A stretch of DNA of 18,512 nt from JBEIHX01 sp040381075 (GTDB taxonomy: Bacteria > Pseudomonadota > Alphaproteobacteria > Caulobacterales > Aquidulcibacteraceae), in assembly GCA_040381075.1 (NCBI GenBank), contig JBEIHX010000049.1, forward strand, positions 1-18,512. Reading direction: 5' to 3'. The notes beneath the pieces were generated by a model. That model worked only from the letters and a program-made list of their open reading frames with translations. It did no database searches and had not been told where the DNA came from. The translations under genes and the position numbers were made by a program. Below, in pieces: positions 14,932 to 18,512 of the stretch. Every line of letters begins with the position of its first letter. The stretch's first letter is position 1.

Positions 14932-14945
14932 CCCCGGATCCGGGG
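14932..14945 (+). terminator. Possible weak terminator or palindrome after recJ
   Basis: A perfect 14-bp palindrome, ccccggatccgggg, lies 38 bp after the recJ stop. As RNA it can fold as a 5-bp stem with a four-base loop, but no T tract follows, so a terminator role is weakly supported. Confidence 0.3.
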
Positions 14946-14971
14946 CGCCTTAGAGCTCTGCATGCGCGCAC

Positions 14972-15000
14972 TTGCGCCGGACTGTGAGCGTCGATATAGA
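14972..15000 (+). promoter_or_regulatory. Sigma70-type promoter of tRNA-Glu
   Basis: TTGCGC (14972-14977) and TATAGA (14995-15000) are spaced by 17 bp, with the -10 box 17 bp ahead of the mature tRNA. This spacing and position fit a housekeeping promoter for a stable RNA. Confidence 0.65.
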
Positions 15001-15017
15001 GGCTGCCTTCACCGCCT

Positions 15018-15092
15018 GGGCCCTTCGTCTATCGGTTAGGACGTCAGATTTTCAATCTGAAAAGACGGGTTCGATTCCCGTAGGGCCTGCCA
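15018..15092 (+). tRNA. tRNA-Glu (anticodon UUC), CCA encoded
   Basis: A full cloverleaf can be drawn. The acceptor stem is GGGCCCT paired with AGGGCCT (first pair G-U), followed by discriminator G and an encoded CCA. The anticodon stem TCAGA/TCTGA (15044-15048 and 15056-15060) closes the loop TTTTCAA with anticodon TTC at 15051-15053. The T arm is the perfect CGGG-TTCGATT-CCCG. The D arm reads TCGTCTATCGGTTAGGAC as in other tRNA-Glu genes. It serves GAA and, by wobble, GAG codons. Confidence 0.97.
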
Positions 15093-15240
15093 CGGTGGCG
15101 AGAATGGCGGGGCGGGCGGTCTGGCGGCTGGTCGGCGTTTTGGAAGGTCCCGCCCCTTGTAAGCGTTCCCGGTGCTCCTGTATGCGTTTGTTTCGGGGGC
15201 CAAAGCCTCGGCGTCCAATTTCGTTCGCCGATGCGTGCAG

Positions 15241-15263
15241 TGGCGCCCCGCCAGGCATTTTTT
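15241..15263 (+). terminator. Possible intrinsic terminator downstream of tRNA-Glu
   Basis: A 5-bp GC-rich hairpin (tggcg-ccc-cgcca, 15241-15253) is followed after four bases by six T residues (15258-15263). It is the only hairpin plus T run I see in this interval, but the stem is short and it lies about 150 bp past the tRNA. Confidence 0.35.
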
Positions 15264-15384
15264 GGCGCGGAGGGCCTGGCAGCCATCGGACCGCGGGCAA
15301 TTTCCGTGGCGGGCCGGTGGGATGGTGTGCAGTGCTCCCGTCTCGGGGTTGACGTATGCCGTCGGATTGCGAATAAAACTTCAG

Positions 15385-15486
15385 GTTGAGTAAATTGTGT
15401 CGCGTTGAATGCTGATGCTTTCGTTAAGTAATATGTGTGGTGTTGCGTAAATTGCGTTGCGTTGGGTTGAGTAAAATCGCGTCGAG
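15385..15486. repeat. Dispersed imperfect direct repeats (core GTTGMGTAAAWT) upstream of the cold-shock gene
   Basis: Two 23-bp copies at 15385-15407 and 15442-15464 agree at 20 of 23 positions. A third at 15466-15486 shares the core GTTGAGTAAAAT and then diverges. A fourth, weaker match (gttaagtaatat, 9 of 12) lies at 15423-15434. All have the same orientation and precede only the cold-shock gene. Confidence 0.75.
15405..15434 (+). promoter_or_regulatory. Candidate promoter of the cold-shock gene
   Basis: TTGAAT (15405-15410) and TAATAT (15429-15434) are 18 bp apart; each matches 4 of 6 bases of the sigma70 consensus. Transcription would start near 15441 and leave an untranslated leader of roughly 190 nt, in keeping with the long leaders of many cold-shock mRNAs. 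Two of the repeated boxes overlap its -35 and -10 elements. Confidence 0.4.
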
Positions 15487-15629
15487 CGTGCTTCGGTGCG
15501 GCGGGCGGCTGACGGAACGTCCGGGATCGATGACAGCCTGGATCCCGAATGTTTCGTACGCGTTGATTTAGGTTTATATCGATTTACAACGTGTGCTGCT
15601 TCGAGAAATCAGGGAAGCGTGCGCGTCGG

Positions 15630-16442
15630 ATGGTGGGAATGTCTGACTCGAGCGACGTTGCCGACGGCGGTGACATTGTGCGCATAGTTGGCCGCGTAAA
15701 GTGGTTCGACGGAACGCGCGGATTTGGATTCGTAGTGCCTGAGCATGTGCTTGCCGTCTCGCATGCGGGCGACGCGCCACCCCCCGACGCCGGACGCAAC
15801 CCTGAGTCAAATTCAGGAGCCGAGTCCGGGCCCGATTCGGGGGCCATCTCCGCGCAGAGCACTGCGGCCAATGCTGCGCCTGGACCATCGCTGACTGCTC
15901 CAACAGATCCGGCGCCAGCCTCACCCGGGCGCTCCGAAGGTCGCGCCGGCGACAGCTGCGCACCGGACGCCCACGCCTCCAGTCCCCTGGGGCCCGCGCC
16001 GGGAGCGGCCGCGCCCACGGCGGGCGCCCCCGGCGACGTCATGCTGCATATATCGGTTCTGCGACGGTTCGGTCGGGAAACCGTGCAGGAGGGCGCCCGC
16101 ATAGAATGCGACGCCAAACGCCGGGATCGCGGCCTGCAGGCCGTGTCGATCCTGGCCCTGGAGGAGGGCAAGCCACAGCCCCTTCCCGGCACGCCCTCGC
16201 GTCGCGCCCTGCCGCCGGAAACAGACGCTCACGTCGTCGCCGTGGTGAAGTGGTTCAATCGCGCCAAGGGATATGGGTTCGTCAACGAAACGGACGGTGG
16301 GGAGGATGTCTTCCTGCACATTGAAACCCTCCGCGCGGGAGGCGTTGTAGATGTCGCGCCCGGTGAGCGCCTTATGGTGCGGATCGCAAGCGGTCCTCGC
16401 GGACGGGTGGTCGTCGATGTGCTGGGGCCCGCGCAGGACTGA
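15630..16442 (+). CDS. Two-domain cold-shock protein with an insertion in the first domain
   Basis: Cold-shock domains bind single-stranded RNA or DNA; double-domain proteins are common in alphaproteobacteria. CSD2 is intact (about 202-266): VVKWFNRAKGYGFV carries RNP1 and DVFLHIETL carries RNP2. CSD1 begins normally with GRVKWFDGTRGFGFVVPE (21-38) and resumes at DVMLHISVLRRFGRE (136-150). Between these halves, where family members have only a short loop, lie about 95 residues rich in Pro, Ala, Ser, Gly and Asp (39-135). The reading frame stays open and both halves match, so this looks like a real expansion. I chose the ATG at 15630, 12 bases after AGGGAAG; the ATG at 15639 is the alternative. 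Confidence 0.9.
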   Translation: MVGMSDSSDVADGGDIVRIVGRVKWFDGTRGFGFVVPEHVLAVSHAGDAPPPDAGRNPESNSGAESGPDSGAISAQSTAANAAPGPSLTAPTDPAPASPGRSEGRAGDSCAPDAHASSPLGPAPGAAAPTAGAPGDVMLHISVLRRFGRETVQEGARIECDAKRRDRGLQAVSILALEEGKPQPLPGTPSRRALPPETDAHVVAVVKWFNRAKGYGFVNETDGGEDVFLHIETLRAGGVVDVAPGERLMVRIASGPRGRVVVDVLGPAQD

Positions 16443-17376
16443 ACGCCGGTGCGGTCCACTCCCAGCACAAAGCGATGATCAGTCCTTGTCCTGCGGCGTT
16501 GCGCCGCCCGCTTTGTCGCAGCGCGCGCCCGTCCCCGACCATGATCGGAGCCAACGTCTGACGGCCGCGCTTCGGTGAGTTCGGCCGCATCTCGACCAGG
16601 CGCCCGCCCGCCTGTTCGCCCGGAGCCAATGTCCATGACTGTGCAGTGTCCATGACTGTGCAGTGTCCATGACTGTGCAATGTCGACGACGGTGCAATGT
16701 CCATGACGGGCGCTGCTCCGTGGGAGCCGACCGGCTGCGACCCCACCCACAAGCATCAGTCTGGTCAATCTCGCGCGTGGACTCCTGCGCCGGATGCCCA
16801 ACCCATAGCCCCACCCCATCGGCCTGGCCTCGACGGACGGCCCGGACGGACCGCAGCAGATCGCGGTCCTGGGGCTTCCTTGCAGGGTGCGGCCCTCATG
16901 CCGGCGCCTCCCTGCTGCGTTCAAGAGCCCGGCGTCACGGGATCGGAAATCCATGGCGACATGCATGGAAAGCAGCCGCAGGAAGCGGGGGGCAATCCAG
17001 ATCTGTGTCCGCCCTCGGCCATCGCAATTCGAGGGGCCGTGACGCCTGTCGGGATGCGCACCCAGCTGGGCCTCCAGGCGCAACGCCACGGGGACAGACT
17101 GCGCCTCGCTCGACTTTGCCATGCCGCCGCCACAGGCGCCGGGGTCCAAGGCTGGCGGCCGACAGGTGCAAAATCCTATCGCCGCGCTGACAGCGCGTCG
17201 GCGCGACGCCGGACAGGGTCCAGTCTGGTCCGCGGCCAGCCGAACCCTTCAGGCCCGACGCCGCCATGCGCACCTGGCGCGCAACCCGTGTCCGGCCAGT
17301 CCGGGGCAGGCCGCAGGATCTGCGCGCGTCGGCTGACCTTTGGGCGTCGGTCGGCAGGCTGCCCGCCCGGGGGCGC
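16443..17376. other. Long convergent intergenic region, no recognisable gene
   Basis: GC-rich DNA between the cold-shock gene and the minus-strand exported protein gene. Apart from the 17-bp array at 16630-16710, I find no domain, RNA or mobile-element signature. Long frames are open on both strands, but their products are low-complexity Arg/Pro/Ala sequences without a convincing start, as expected by chance at this base composition. It could be decayed accessory DNA. Confidence 0.55.
16630..16710. repeat. 17-bp tandem array, four units plus a partial fifth
   Basis: Units start at 16630, 16647, 16664 and 16681 with consensus tgtccatgactgtgcag. The first two are identical, the third differs at the last base and the fourth at several positions; a partial fifth (tgtccatgacggg) starts at 16698. 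It lies about 190 bp downstream of the cold-shock gene. Neighbouring sequence is GC-rich, so this array stands out in composition. Confidence 0.92.
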
Positions 17377-17805
17377 CTACCTCGCGAACTCAAACTGCCC
17401 GGTTGCGCCGCCAGTAGAATAGTATCCCTGGATCGTGCGCCCGTTCGGGCTCACTGTTCCGCGGTAGGTGACGGAGTGCGTAACCCCGCCGGTTCCATCA
17501 TACTGCTTGACGAATTCCACCTTCCGACCGCGCACCGTGCCGGAGATCGTGGAGGTCAGAAACAGGTTCATGTCCGCGTCACCAATGGTATTCACTTCGA
17601 CCATGCCGCCCGACAGCTGCTGGCCAGTCTGCACCAGGTTCACAACAAGCGCGTTGGCGTCCTCCACCATGTCCTGACCGACATAACCGCCCTCCCAGCG
17701 GCCCGTCAGGCTGGCCGGCGCCTGGGCGACCGCCGGCTCAACAAGCGGCGACGCGGTGATGAACGTTCCGACCAAAGCGGCGGCGAATACCACATGACGC
17801 ATCAT
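17377..17805 (-). CDS. Small exported protein of unknown function, probably beta-rich
   Basis: A 142-residue protein with a Sec signal peptide (MMRHVVFAAALVGTFITASP, cleavage likely near AVAQA, residue 29). The mature part starts SLTGRWEGGYVGQ and continues with alternating hydrophobic strands and Gly/Asn turns, ending GYYSTGGATGQFEFAR. The G-x-W near the start and the strand pattern recall small lipocalin or calycin-like barrels, but that is only a resemblance. It contains no cysteine in the mature part. The start is firm: GGAGG lies six bases before the ATG at 17805; a second ATG follows at once. It stands alone. Confidence 0.85.
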   Translation of the reverse strand: MMRHVVFAAALVGTFITASPLVEPAVAQAPASLTGRWEGGYVGQDMVEDANALVVNLVQTGQQLSGGMVEVNTIGDADMNLFLTSTISGTVRGRKVEFVKQYDGTGGVTHSVTYRGTVSPNGRTIQGYYSTGGATGQFEFAR

Positions 17806-18512
17806 CGCGTTCCTCCGACCAGATCAGACCCGACGGCGTCGGTCACTGCTTCACACTTGGCGACCTCGGTGAGCAAAATGCAGGGCGAAGGGCGTGTCAA
17901 CGCCCGGCGGCAGGCGACTGGCCGCCGCCATGAGTGTCAGAGCGGCCGCCAATGGTCCCGATGGATCAGCCACCTGGCGCGGTCCTTGCTGCCGCAGTCC
18001 CGGGGCCGGGGCGCCCACCCGGAGAAGTCTGGAGCCATCGGCCGCAACGCAGCCGGCGCGATACGGGAAAAACGCGCTCCGCATCGTACAGGCGGTTCCC
18101 AACGGTCTGGACAGGCGCGCGCCGCCGCACCCGCCCTGCGTCAGAGCATCAGCATGCGACCATTGCATCCGCCGGTCCGGACATCGGGCCTCGTGCACAG
18201 ACGACACAGCCTGCGCAGATCGCCTGGACACGGCTCGCCGCCGCACAGCGAAGCGGCAGGGCGCGGGCCCGGCCCTGCCTGATGCGCGGCGCGCCAGATC
18301 GGCGCGCGGCGTGTTCGACAGGAATTTTGCGCGCCAGGGCGTTCGGGAGGACGCCACGACCCACCGGCCTGGGCGGCCCCCGCCCTGGCGTCGCCCCGCA
18401 GGGCCCGGTGAGCGGCGCAGGCGCGAGGTGCCCATGTCACCCCGGCGCCGCCTGTCGCGCGGTGGATGCACGGCGCGGCGCCGGTCGCGCGCCGCCGCCG
18501 CCATCGCCAGAG
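17806..18512. other. Right end of the window, no recognisable gene
   Basis: About 0.7 kb of GC-rich DNA upstream of the minus-strand exported protein gene. It should contain that gene's promoter, which I cannot place. A minus-strand frame is open over most of the stretch but yields an Arg/Ala/Pro-rich product without family features. The far right is dominated by GCGC-rich sequence. Confidence 0.5.
17812..17816 (-). promoter_or_regulatory. Ribosome binding site of the minus-strand exported protein gene
   Basis: GGAGG on the minus strand (17816 down to 17812) is six bases from the first of two adjacent ATG codons (17805, 17802) and fixes the start there. Confidence 0.75.

Larger units (their letters stand above)
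15093..15629. other. Intergenic region between tRNA-Glu and the cold-shock gene
   Basis: No gene recognised. The left half is GC-rich and contains the possible terminator at 15241-15263. From about 15360 the base composition becomes clearly more AT-rich than its surroundings and carries the repeated boxes at 15385-15486 and a promoter-like pair at 15405-15434, as expected for the control region and leader of the downstream gene. Confidence 0.6.

Noticed and set aside
12468..14963. Very long minus-strand open frame opposite glpX and recJ
   Set aside because: It is fully antisense to two genes with complete family motifs. High GC and third-position bias keep the complementary frame open; the product shows no domain.
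15018..15290. Integration site at the tRNA-Glu 3' end
   Set aside because: The only downstream match to the tRNA 3' end is the 8-bp agggcctg at 15271-15278; there is no integrase and the flanking DNA shows no mobile genes.
16697..17422. Plus-strand 241-residue open frame
   Set aside because: Low-complexity product starting within the 17-bp array, no ribosome binding site, and its end overlaps the well-supported minus-strand exported protein gene.
17851..18504. Minus-strand 217-residue open frame at the right end
   Set aside because: Arg/Pro/Ala-rich product with no family features, no clear ribosome binding site, and other frames over the same stretch are equally open.

Overview
The window looks like chromosomal DNA of a GC-rich alphaproteobacterium. 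Three things point there: the order alaC-type aminotransferase, hom, glpX, recJ on one strand; a double cold-shock-domain protein; and a class I PHA synthase. A Caulobacterales/Maricaulales-like lineage is my best guess, but that is inference from gene content, not a phylogeny. Nearly all genes are housekeeping or central metabolism.

Layout. Bases 1-431 hold the 3' end of a frameshifted IS110-family transposase. It is followed by GC-rich short tandem repeats and a YceI-type periplasmic protein on the minus strand (654-1262). Divergent from yceI, a DmdC-type acyl-CoA dehydrogenase (1495-3294) is closely followed by a trypsin-like serine protease (3310-4296), which ends in a strong bidirectional hairpin shared with the convergent rlmJ gene (4327-5160, minus). 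A small secreted protein (5380-5730, plus) ends at a clear intrinsic terminator. Then come a 14-bp tandem repeat array and phaC (6187-8226, minus), which uses a TTG start and carries a basic Lys/Ala/Pro-rich N-terminal tail.

After about 0.9 kb with no recognisable gene but three more short repeat arrays, a tightly packed plus-strand operon runs from 9136 to 14894: small lipoprotein, alaC-like aminotransferase, hom, glpX, recJ. It joins amino-acid metabolism (pyruvate/alanine; aspartate to homoserine), gluconeogenesis and DNA repair by near-zero or overlapping spacing. A tRNA-Glu(UUC) with a readable sigma70-type promoter follows (15018-15092). Next is an AT-richer leader with repeated GTTGMGTAAAWT boxes, then a two-domain cold-shock protein (15630-16442) whose first domain is interrupted by about 95 residues of Pro/Ala/Ser-rich sequence. 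The right end holds a 17-bp tandem array, one small exported protein on the minus strand (17377-17805), and long GC-rich stretches where I recognise no gene.

I see no defence system, CRISPR array, prophage or biosynthetic cluster. The most unusual items are the split cold-shock domain, the box-like repeats around its putative promoter, the recurrence of unrelated or distantly related 13-17 bp tandem arrays confined to intergenic DNA, and the histone-like tail on PhaC.
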